From assembly GCF_000316665.1 (NCBI RefSeq), contig NC_019678.1, positions 558,001 through 622,000 on the forward strand: 64,000 bases of DNA. Reading direction: 5' to 3'. This document shows positions 38,116 to 45,526 of this stretch, piece after piece. The notes beneath the pieces were generated by a model, which did no database searches, was not told where the DNA came from, and saw only the letters and a list, made by a program, of their open reading frames with translations. Numbering within the stretch: the stretch's first letter is position 1; every line of letters begins with the position of its first letter. A program made the position numbers and the translations under genes. The stretch is from Rivularia sp. PCC 7116 (lineage in GTDB: Bacteria > Cyanobacteriota > Cyanobacteriia > Cyanobacteriales > Nostocaceae).

Positions 38116-40019
38116 GCGGCATCGTCGGCGTACATTACCTTGATGGTCGTCCTGTCAACGGCGAAGACTTATCAAAAATGGTTGATATATTAGCCCATCG
38201 CGGACCCGATGGCGCAGATACCTGGATAGGTCAGTCTGTTGGCTTAGGGCACCGGATGTTATGGACTACCCGCGAGTCTCTCATAGAAACATTACCCTTG
38301 GTTAAGCAAGATGGTAATTTAGTTATTACATCTGATGCTCGCATCGATAATCGTGAAGAGTTGATTGCTGCACTACAGATAAATAACCGCCCTTCTGATA
38401 AGATAGGTGATAGCGAACTGATACTGGCAGCTTACGGGAAGTGGGGCGAACAATGCCTGGAGCATTTATTAGGTGACTTTGCCTTCGCGATTTGGGATAA
38501 AGGGAAGCAGCAACTATTTTGCGCTAGAGACCATATAGGAATTAAACCTTTTTACTACTGCCGCAATAGTGATACCTTCGTTTTTGCTTCTGAGATCAAG
38601 GCAATTCATACCTTACCTAATATTGAGCGTAAAGTTAATGAAACCCGAATCGCCGAATATCTGCTAATTGTATTTGAAGATAAAACCACAACTTTTTATC
38701 AAGATATCTTTCGATTGCCTCCTGGGCACTGCATGACTGTAAGTAAGGAAGATATAAAAATAAGGTGTTACTGGGAATTAAATCCTCAAAAAGAACTTAG
38801 GCTAGGTTCAGACGAAGAGTATGCAGAAGCTTTTCGCGAAATATTCACCGAAGCAGTACGCTGTCGTCTACGTAGTGCGTTCCCTATCGGTTCTACCCTC
38901 AGCGGTGGACTTGATTCTTCCGCTATCACCTGTTTAGCAAGGAATCTCTTAGATAAAAATCAACCTCTGCATACCTTCTCTGTGATTTTTGATGAGATGT
39001 CACAGTGTGATGAGCGTCCCTTTATTAACGAAGTTTTAGCTCAAGGAAACTTTACACCTCACTATTTAAATGGTGATAAATTAACTCCTTTAGAAGATAT
39101 CAATCGGATGATGTGGTATCACGACGAACCATTTTATTTTGCAAACTCGTATCTATATTGGAATACTTGTCCTATAGCTAAAAATGAAGGTATTCGGATT
39201 CTGTTAGACGGTTTTGATGGGGATACCAGCGTTTCTCACGGCTTAGGATACTTTGACGAACTAGCAAATCAGGGACGATGGTTTAAGTTAATTAAGGAGT
39301 TAAAACACAGGGAAAAGTATACAGAACAATCTTTGTGGAGTTCGCTATCGCCTTATTTGTGGGTACACGCACTCAAACCATCACATCGCAAATTTATCTA
39401 TCGGGTGCGACGGAAACTAGCGAAACTCAACAAATTTAGAAAAGGCAAGAGCAATACTCAAGCTAATACGAATCAAATCATCAATGATAAATTTGTCGAG
39501 CGTATTACTTTAAAGGAACATCTGCAAAGCTTGGAAGAAAAAAGATATAAACCGCAGCCAAGGGAAAGGGATTGTCACTATCAATCTTTAAATTGGGGAC
39601 TTATACCTTTCTTTCTCGAAGTTATAGACAAGAGTGCAGCAGCAGCTTCTATTGAAGCCAATCATCCACTGTTTGATAAGCGCTTAGTAGAGTTTTGTTT
39701 ATCACTTCCTCCCGAACAAAAAATTCATCAAGGATGGACTCGGATGATATTACGTCGGGGAATGGAAAATATTCTACCTAAAAAAGTGCAGTGGCGTACC
39801 GACAAGAACAACTTTGAACCAGCTGTTATCCACGCATTATTAGATTTGAATCGCGAGCTTGTAGAGAAAGTGATTTTACATAATTCCGAAGATGTTGAGG
39901 ATTATGTAGACATGGAAGCAGTCCGTAAGATTTTTCAAAAATTGATTTCTGAAAGAAAGCCTAGTGATGTTATTCCGGTTTGGGTAACAACTCTTTTAGG
40001 ATACTGGCGTTCAAAGTAA
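38112..40019 (+). CDS. Lasso macrolactam synthetase (asparagine-synthetase-like, protein C)
   Basis: 635 aa. ATP-dependent enzyme that activates an Asp/Glu side chain of the core and joins it to the N-terminal amine. N-terminal class II glutaminase-like domain (about 1-200) followed by an AsnB-type synthetase domain with the PP-loop LSGGLDSSA (264-270). The glutaminase nucleophile is missing: active enzymes start MCGIVG, here MSGIVG (Ser2). This is expected for a lasso cyclase, which uses a peptide amine and not ammonia from glutamine. Start overlaps the B2 stop. Confidence 0.9.
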   Translation: MSGIVGVHYLDGRPVNGEDLSKMVDILAHRGPDGADTWIGQSVGLGHRMLWTTRESLIETLPLVKQDGNLVITSDARIDNREELIAALQINNRPSDKIGDSELILAAYGKWGEQCLEHLLGDFAFAIWDKGKQQLFCARDHIGIKPFYYCRNSDTFVFASEIKAIHTLPNIERKVNETRIAEYLLIVFEDKTTTFYQDIFRLPPGHCMTVSKEDIKIRCYWELNPQKELRLGSDEEYAEAFREIFTEAVRCRLRSAFPIGSTLSGGLDSSAITCLARNLLDKNQPLHTFSVIFDEMSQCDERPFINEVLAQGNFTPHYLNGDKLTPLEDINRMMWYHDEPFYFANSYLYWNTCPIAKNEGIRILLDGFDGDTSVSHGLGYFDELANQGRWFKLIKELKHREKYTEQSLWSSLSPYLWVHALKPSHRKFIYRVRRKLAKLNKFRKGKSNTQANTNQIINDKFVERITLKEHLQSLEEKRYKPQPRERDCHYQSLNWGLIPFFLEVIDKSAAAASIEANHPLFDKRLVEFCLSLPPEQKIHQGWTRMILRRGMENILPKKVQWRTDKNNFEPAVIHALLDLNRELVEKVILHNSEDVEDYVDMEAVRKIFQKLISERKPSDVIPVWVTTLLGYWRSK

Positions 40020-40062
40020 AAACTAAACCTGAACATTTATAGTCGAAACTTCGGAAAAACCA

Positions 40063-40182
40063 ATGCAGCATCAAAATATTTCCAGCACAAATATATTTAA
40101 AGCTTCCGCTGTTGACTTAGCACCATGTGGTACTTATTGGTGGTTTGAATCTAAGCCACCACCGAAGGCGCATCTAATTTAG
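40063..40182 (+). CDS. Small ORF of 39 aa with Cys/aromatic/Pro-rich tail, candidate second peptide of the lasso cluster
   Basis: Not in standard gene calls. ATG 40063 to TAG 40182, 44 bp after the cyclase stop and on the same strand. N-terminal half MQHQNISSTNIFKASAVDLA is a plain leader-like segment; the C-terminal half is CGTYWWFESKPPPKAHLI. It contains Gly1...Glu7 or Cys1...Glu8 spacing, which would suit a 7- or 8-residue lasso ring, but lacks the YxxPxL leader motif of the known precursor. The Cys-aromatic-Pro-x-x-Leu pattern also resembles AgrD-type cyclic lactone peptides. Ribosome binding site is weak (GGAAA, 6 bases before ATG). Existence as a gene is a proposal. Confidence 0.45.
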   Translation: MQHQNISSTNIFKASAVDLAPCGTYWWFESKPPPKAHLI

Positions 40183-40231
40183 AAAGTTTTCGGTTTTCAA
40201 ACAAAAAATTAAACCTATTAGGAGTAAATCC

Positions 40232-40432
40232 ATGTCTAAGAAAGTATACAGCAGACCCGAATTAAGCGCTTACGGTGAATTTGCAAACTTGACTCAACGC
40301 ACCGGTTCCGGTTTTGCTGACTTCGAAGGATCTACCGACACTGGAGTTGGTACTGTTACAACTGGTGCTGACCCTAACACTTCCGTAATCAATACCCCAA
40401 CCGGTTCTGTTAACTTTACTCCTGCAAGCTAA
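40232..40432 (+). CDS. Lasso-type RiPP precursor
   Basis: 66 aa, strong ribosome binding site (TAGGAGTAAATCC before ATG). The leader has the lasso recognition pattern YxxPxLxxxGxFxxLT: YSRPELSAYGEFANLTQRTG, with Thr24 in the position of the conserved Thr at -2 if the core starts at Ser26. Then Asp30 or Glu32 would close the ring (Glu32 is residue 7). The rest is 34 residues of Thr, Gly, Ser, Asn and Val, unusually long and without bulky plug residues, ending NFTPAS with a C-terminal Ser. That Ser fits the kinase at 41036. Followed by a 600-bp structured gap. Confidence 0.85.
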   Translation: MSKKVYSRPELSAYGEFANLTQRTGSGFADFEGSTDTGVGTVTTGADPNTSVINTPTGSVNFTPAS

Positions 40433-41035
40433 GTAAAAATCAACTGCACTGGAAATAGGGAAGACAGGAAAATTATATTTCCACTCAACCCCACTATCCT
40501 ATAACCAGCTAAGTTTTTACTTCATTCTTGCTTATTTCTTGAGTGTCCTAAGAAAATCAGATAGTTTGTTTTAAAACAAATTTGTTAACAGTAGTCAAAC
40601 GATATGTTTTGATGTACCGTTATCGTCTGAATTAATAAACTTAAGACACTCAAGAGATACTAATTAATTTTTGCTTGGTGAGTTGCGCTTTAAACCAGTG
40701 AGTTTCTAATCCGATCTGGATAATAGCGCTCACCAAGCTTTGTAAATAAACTAATTTCCATACCTATGATTAGGTTACCTGAAAATAGGGCTTTCTGGCA
40801 ATTCCAAAAAATACCAAGTTTGGTAGAAAATTGGTAGATGTTGTTAGACAAATTATATATAAAAAAGTTTTTAACCGCAAAATAATATTACAGACATGGC
40901 ATAAACGCTATTTATACAAAAAATGAAAGTTTATATAGGTACTTATTCATATATTCCTGGTTCTTGAACTAGACTTATGTAATTCGTTCTGTATATTAGG
41001 CTAATCCAAAGTTACTAGCAACAACTACATTAAAA
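40433..41035. other. 600-bp structured gap inside the lasso operon
   Basis: No gene longer than 23 codons. Two long inverted repeats follow each other: TCTTGAGTGTCCTAAG (40537-40552) with its near-complement at 40640-40655 (15 of 16 pairs, 87-base loop), and GCTTGGTGAG (40673-40682) with CTCACCAAGC (40729-40738, perfect, 46-base loop). Possible transcription attenuator or processing region that sets precursor against enzyme levels, or a degenerate mobile element. No target duplication is visible. Confidence 0.5.
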
Positions 41036-41944
41036 ATGTATTCCTATATTGCTTACGGTTTAAGTTTCCAATCCGAATTAGCTATACCAGAATTTATTCC
41101 CGGACAGGGGGGATGTGATGCTCAGATCATCATCAAAAAAGACAGTACTCCCGAGGAGTACCTTGCAGAAGAATATCTTTGTCAAGAATGGGCGCTGAAA
41201 GTTCACCAACAAGAAGCATTTGTCTATATCAAAGATACGGGTATTTTTCTCATCCAGAGAGGACGCAAAATTGTAATTGTTCCAACAGAAAATGCGACTG
41301 AGAAAAAAATTCGCCTTTATCTTGCTGGAACAGTGATGGCAATCTTACTCTATCAACGACAGTTTTTGGTGTTACATGCTAGCGTTGCCAATATTAACGG
41401 TAGCGCAGTTGCCTTTCTAGGGGAATCTGGTGAAGGCAAGTCTTCTACCGCAGCAGCATTTTACCGAAAGGGATATGATATTCTCACTGACGATGTTGCT
41501 CCTGTCACGTTGGCTAAAGGAACAGCTACTATTACCCCTGGATTTCCTCAAATCAAACTTTGTAGAAAAACTGCTGAAGCTTTAGGGTATGATTTTGATT
41601 CTTTAGATGCAATCAATTCTCCCAAGCAAAAACGGGGTCATCGTTTTAAACCGAATTCTTTAGCGCCATTACCTATTGGACGTATATACGTACTATATGA
41701 AGATACAGAGTTCAAGATTGAACCTTTCACATCAAAAGAATCGGTAGTAGAGCTTTTACGTCATTCCCGTCCGATAACTCTGTACCATTCTGGAGATACC
41801 AACCACTTTTTTCAATGCGTTACTCTAGCTAAAGAGTGTGGAGTCTATCGTTTGGGAAGACCTCGCAATTTAGCTTTGCTACCAGAGATAGTCAAACTAG
41901 TAGAAGAAAATTTATCGAGTCAATTAACTGAAGCGATAGTTTGA
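41036..41944 (+). CDS. HPr-kinase-like protein, probable precursor serine kinase
   Basis: 302 aa. The second half has an HprK-type P-loop GESGEGKSS (129-137), preceded by VLHASVAN with His114 and followed by DD at 152-153 (YDILTDDVA), the usual catalytic region. Residues 1-100 are a beta-rich domain as in RiPP-associated members. Homologues in lasso clusters (paeninodin type) phosphorylate the C-terminal Ser of the precursor. The precursor here ends in Ser66. Located 600 bp after the precursor and 109 bp before the exporter. Confidence 0.85.
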   Translation: MYSYIAYGLSFQSELAIPEFIPGQGGCDAQIIIKKDSTPEEYLAEEYLCQEWALKVHQQEAFVYIKDTGIFLIQRGRKIVIVPTENATEKKIRLYLAGTVMAILLYQRQFLVLHASVANINGSAVAFLGESGEGKSSTAAAFYRKGYDILTDDVAPVTLAKGTATITPGFPQIKLCRKTAEALGYDFDSLDAINSPKQKRGHRFKPNSLAPLPIGRIYVLYEDTEFKIEPFTSKESVVELLRHSRPITLYHSGDTNHFFQCVTLAKECGVYRLGRPRNLALLPEIVKLVEENLSSQLTEAIV

Positions 41945-42053
41945 ATTAGCAATAAATAAAGCTTGTTATTTGATGGCTAAACGACATAAATACAAGCAGA
42001 TTTTTGATTAAATAGCAATCGAATTGATTGTCTTGAGCGAGAAAACTCTACTT

Positions 42054-43868
42054 ATGCAAGCAGGTAAAATACTCAAAAAGATGCGTAGCCGATGGCGGCT
42101 CGGGGGCGCATTACGCTTAGTTTGGCAAAGCAGTCCTAAACTGGCGATCGCCCGTTTAATATTTCTCATTTTTCAAGGGATTCTACCATTAATACCTCTA
42201 TATCTCGGCAAACTGCTTATCGACACAGTTGCCGCAAGTTTAAATGCTGCTGACAAGCAAGCTGCTTTTCAGGAAGCCATAATTTTACTGGTGCTGACAG
42301 CCTTAGTAACTATTCTTAATACGGTAGTTTCTTCTCTAGCTGAGGTGATTAATACTGCTCAAGGTCAGCAAGTCACCAATCATATGCAGAATATTCTTCA
42401 TGCAAAATCAATTGAGGTAGATTTAGAATACTACGAAAATTCCAAATATTATGATGCATTACAACGGGCGCAACAAGAAGCATCTTTTCGACCGACGCAA
42501 ATTGTAAATAGGTTAGCTCAGGTTGTTCAAAATGGAATTTCTTTAATTGCCATAGTTGGTTTATTGCTGTCATTACACTGGGGAATTGCTGGAGTTCTTT
42601 TTGTTGCTGCGATTCCTGCAATGTTAGTTAGGGGTAAATATTCTCAAATAATCTATGATTGGCAGCGGAAAAACACATCCAAAGAAAGACAAATACAGTA
42701 TTTTGGTTCGCTATTAACATCAGATTTATACGCTAAAGAAATCCGTTTATTTGGACTAGGTCATATTTTCAGCGAAAGATTTTACCGCTTGAAAATAAAA
42801 ATGTACAAGGAAGGCTTGAACATTGTCACCCGACGTGCTGCTGCTAATATTATTGCTCAAGTAATATCGGGAATTTTAATATTTACTGCTTATACCTTTA
42901 TTTTTTACCAAACGATTCAAGGTATTCTTGCTATAGGCGACCTAGTACTATATTACCAAGCATTTCAAAAGGGACAAAGCTCTCTTCAAGGAATGCTGCG
43001 TCACTTTAATTCCTTATACGAAGACAACCTGTTTCTTGCTAACCTCTATGAATTCTTAGACTTAAAACCCAAAGTTGTCGAGCCTAACAACCCGAAATCT
43101 TTTCCTCATCCAATGCAGTCAGGGATTGTTTTTGATAATGTGAGTTTTGAGTATTCCAACAGTAATCGTAAAGCACTGCAAAGCGTTAACTTGACTGTTA
43201 AACCTGGAGAAGTTGTAGCATTAGTAGGGGAAAACGGCTCGGGGAAAACAAGTTTAATTAAATTGCTTTGCCGATTATACGACCCTACTGCCGGTAAAAT
43301 TACCATTGATGGTATTGATATCCGTCAGTTTCAGATTCCCGCACTTCGACAGGAAATAGGAGTAATTTTCCAAGATTACGCTAAATATCATTTAACGGCA
43401 AATGAAAATATTTGGTTGGGGAACACTCACGTCGAACCGAATAACAATCAAATTTTGCAGGCTGCACGTATGGCTGGTGCTGATGACGTTATATCCAAGT
43501 TACCCAAAGGCTATGACACCATCCTAGGAAAATTATTTGAGCAGGGGGAAGAATTAAGTATTGGTCAGTGGCAAAAAATAGCCTTAGCCAGAGCATTTTT
43601 ACGTAAATCCCAGGTAATTGTCCTAGACGAACCAACCAGCGCTATGGACCCCAAAGCAGAAGAAGAGGTTTTTCGCAAATTCCGCGAATTGATTCAGGGG
43701 CAAGCTGCGATTCTGATTAGCCACCGTTTATCAACAGTAAAAATGGCTGACAGAATTTATGTAATGGAAGGTGGGAAAGTAATTGAAAATGGTTCTCACC
43801 AAGAATTAATGCAGCAAAATGGTACTTATGCTTATTTATTTGAAACTCAAGCTCAGAACTATCGTTAA
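42054..43868 (+). CDS. ABC exporter (fused permease/ATPase), lasso protein D-like
   Basis: 604 aa from ATG 42054 (MQAGKILKKM); a TTG at 42024 would add ten residues. Six-helix permease domain (about 25-325), then an ATPase with Walker A GENGSGKTS (about 392-400), variant signature LSIGQWQKIALARAF and Walker B VIVLDEPTSAMD. Likely exports the mature peptide and so gives immunity. Followed by a MITE-like repeat (43906-44019) that separates it from the nucleotidyltransferase gene. Confidence 0.9.
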   Translation: MQAGKILKKMRSRWRLGGALRLVWQSSPKLAIARLIFLIFQGILPLIPLYLGKLLIDTVAASLNAADKQAAFQEAIILLVLTALVTILNTVVSSLAEVINTAQGQQVTNHMQNILHAKSIEVDLEYYENSKYYDALQRAQQEASFRPTQIVNRLAQVVQNGISLIAIVGLLLSLHWGIAGVLFVAAIPAMLVRGKYSQIIYDWQRKNTSKERQIQYFGSLLTSDLYAKEIRLFGLGHIFSERFYRLKIKMYKEGLNIVTRRAAANIIAQVISGILIFTAYTFIFYQTIQGILAIGDLVLYYQAFQKGQSSLQGMLRHFNSLYEDNLFLANLYEFLDLKPKVVEPNNPKSFPHPMQSGIVFDNVSFEYSNSNRKALQSVNLTVKPGEVVALVGENGSGKTSLIKLLCRLYDPTAGKITIDGIDIRQFQIPALRQEIGVIFQDYAKYHLTANENIWLGNTHVEPNNNQILQAARMAGADDVISKLPKGYDTILGKLFEQGEELSIGQWQKIALARAFLRKSQVIVLDEPTSAMDPKAEEEVFRKFRELIQGQAAILISHRLSTVKMADRIYVMEGGKVIENGSHQELMQQNGTYAYLFETQAQNYR

Positions 43869-43905
43869 AAAATCATATCGGGTAGTAACTCATATAAATA
43901 AGTAA

Positions 43906-44019
43906 TACCAATTCTGTATGAGGCTGCGCTCAATCGCTCTCACTCTGAAAGAGTGGAGCTACTGATACAAAGCCTACCTGCGTAGGCTTAATTCGGCGCA
44001 TCTTTATAAAGAAATGATA
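43906..44019. mobile_element. MITE-like repeat, family 2
   Basis: 114 bp with 24-bp imperfect terminal inverted repeats (18 of 24 pairs): left begins TACCAATTCTGTATGAGG and ends TGCGC, right begins GCGCATCTTTATAAAG and ends ATGATA. Inside are AGCCTACCTGCGTAGGCT and ACTCTGAAAGAGT hairpins. No target duplication is certain. Elements with this TATAAAGATGCGC end are common in cyanobacteria. Confidence 0.6.
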
Positions 44020-44093
44020 TAAGAGTTTTACCTCTAAATAGTACCAAGCAAAAAATATTTTTACAGTTATTAGTATTCTAAGTTGAGTTTAAA

Positions 44094-45176
44094 GTGAACG
44101 AACTACTTATCTACTGCGCCCGCGCAAATTTAGAGCCTACTGAGATAGAGAAAATCAAGACTCTTGTTAAACAAGAAATCGATTGGCAAAAGTTAATTGA
44201 AACAGCCAACTTTCATAAATTAATACCCTTGCTCTATCAAAAACTTAATAGCACTTGCCCCCAGCTAGTTCCAAATGAAGTTTTAATTAACTTAAAACAG
44301 CAGTTTCAAGCAAATGCGACACGCAACCTATTTATCACCAGCGAACTAGTTAAACTATTAGATTTATTTGAGTCTCACCAAATACATGCAATTCCCATTA
44401 AAGGAGCAGTTTTAGCTGTTTGTGCCTACGGTAATGTTGCACTCAGGCAATTTAGTGACTTAGACATTTTAGTTCGCGAACAAGATGCAATAAAAGCTAG
44501 AGATTTATTAGTTTCTGTTGGATATGAAAGTACATATAATTTTAACCGAGAACAAGAAGTTGCTCGACTAAAATCACCTTACTGTAAAGATAACAATTAT
44601 TTTCATAAACATACCAGAGTTAACCTAGATTTTCACTGGCAACTGCTGCAAAAATACTTGTCCTTTCCACTTCACCATGAAGAACTTTGGCAGCGTCATG
44701 GTACAGTATCTATCGCCGGTAAAACAGTAAGAAATCTTTCACCAGAAGATAACCTTTTATTTCTTTGCGTGCATGGCTCAAGAGATAGATGGAATAAGTT
44801 AAGGTTGATAAGTGACGTTGCCCATTTAATCGAAGTTTCTCCAGAAATCAACTGGGCGTGGCTTATGGAACAAGCTAAGATGCTGGGTTGCAAAAGAAGA
44901 TTTCTGCTTGGTATGCTTTTAACTAAAAATCTTCTTGGTACAGAGCTTCCTCAAGAAATTATGCAAAGTATAGAAGCTGAACCAGAACTTATATCAGTTG
45001 CTACAGAATTGAGCCAAAAGCTTTTTGAAAAAGATAATACTCCGCCGAAACTGATAGAAAAATCTTTATTTGATATTAGTGTTAGAGAGCGGATACTGGA
45101 CAAAGCTAGCTATAGCTTGCACCAGTTGATTCTAGTTTGTGCAAGAAATAATGGGATATTACCTGCATTAATATAA
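44094..45176 (+). CDS. Nucleotidyltransferase family protein (NTP_transf_5), lasso-cluster associated
   Basis: 360 aa, GTG start at 44094. Nucleotidyltransferase fold with QFSDLDILV, where Asp122 and Asp124 are the likely metal ligands; GAVLAVCAYGN precedes it. The rest is helical. Such proteins recur in lasso clusters with an HPr-kinase-like gene; their reaction is not settled. It lies after the exporter and before a strong terminator, so it ends the operon. Confidence 0.83.
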   Translation: MNELLIYCARANLEPTEIEKIKTLVKQEIDWQKLIETANFHKLIPLLYQKLNSTCPQLVPNEVLINLKQQFQANATRNLFITSELVKLLDLFESHQIHAIPIKGAVLAVCAYGNVALRQFSDLDILVREQDAIKARDLLVSVGYESTYNFNREQEVARLKSPYCKDNNYFHKHTRVNLDFHWQLLQKYLSFPLHHEELWQRHGTVSIAGKTVRNLSPEDNLLFLCVHGSRDRWNKLRLISDVAHLIEVSPEINWAWLMEQAKMLGCKRRFLLGMLLTKNLLGTELPQEIMQSIEAEPELISVATELSQKLFEKDNTPPKLIEKSLFDISVRERILDKASYSLHQLILVCARNNGILPALI

Positions 45177-45261
45177 AAATTAGCTTCAGTCCAATAAGAT
45201 TGTATATAATTATTAATACTACAAGTTTACATTCTTACAAATTTAATAATACGCTTAATTT

Positions 45262-45284
45262 AACCCACCTTAATGGTGGGTTTT
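45262..45284 (+). terminator. Rho-independent terminator of the lasso operon
   Basis: AACCCACC / GGTGGGTT stem with a 5-base loop and following TTTTG, 86 bp after the nucleotidyltransferase stop. Confidence 0.82.
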
Positions 45285-45381
45285 GTATTAATAAGGTTGC
45301 CTTATGCATAACGAGTATTCTAAATCAGAATAATTAACGATGGCTAAAATATAAAGTAATCATCTATTTCTGCAAAAAAAC

Positions 45382-45513
45382 GGCATTGCTGAATAAAATA
45401 TGAAGTCTTGATTTCAGATTGTTTGGCACGTAGTATTTCTACATCGAGACATCGGTTTCAGATTCTCTACAGAATGTAGGTAAACATAATTCATAAATTA
45501 ATTCAGCAATGCC
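45382..45513. mobile_element. MITE-like element, family 1 copy B
   Basis: 132 bp between GGCATTGCTGAAT and ATTCAGCAATGCC, perfect 13-bp terminal inverted repeats extended by ATGAA/TTCAT. Same family as 35373-35514. Flanked by A-rich tracts (AAAAAAAC and AAAAAAAA), compatible with but not proof of a target duplication. No transposase. Confidence 0.8.
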
Positions 45514-45526
45514 AAAAAAAACAAAT

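Noticed and set aside
40766-40837. 23-codon frame MIRLPENRAFWQFQKIPSLV... in the lasso gap
   Set aside because: No ribosome binding site and no leader or core pattern; too short to support.
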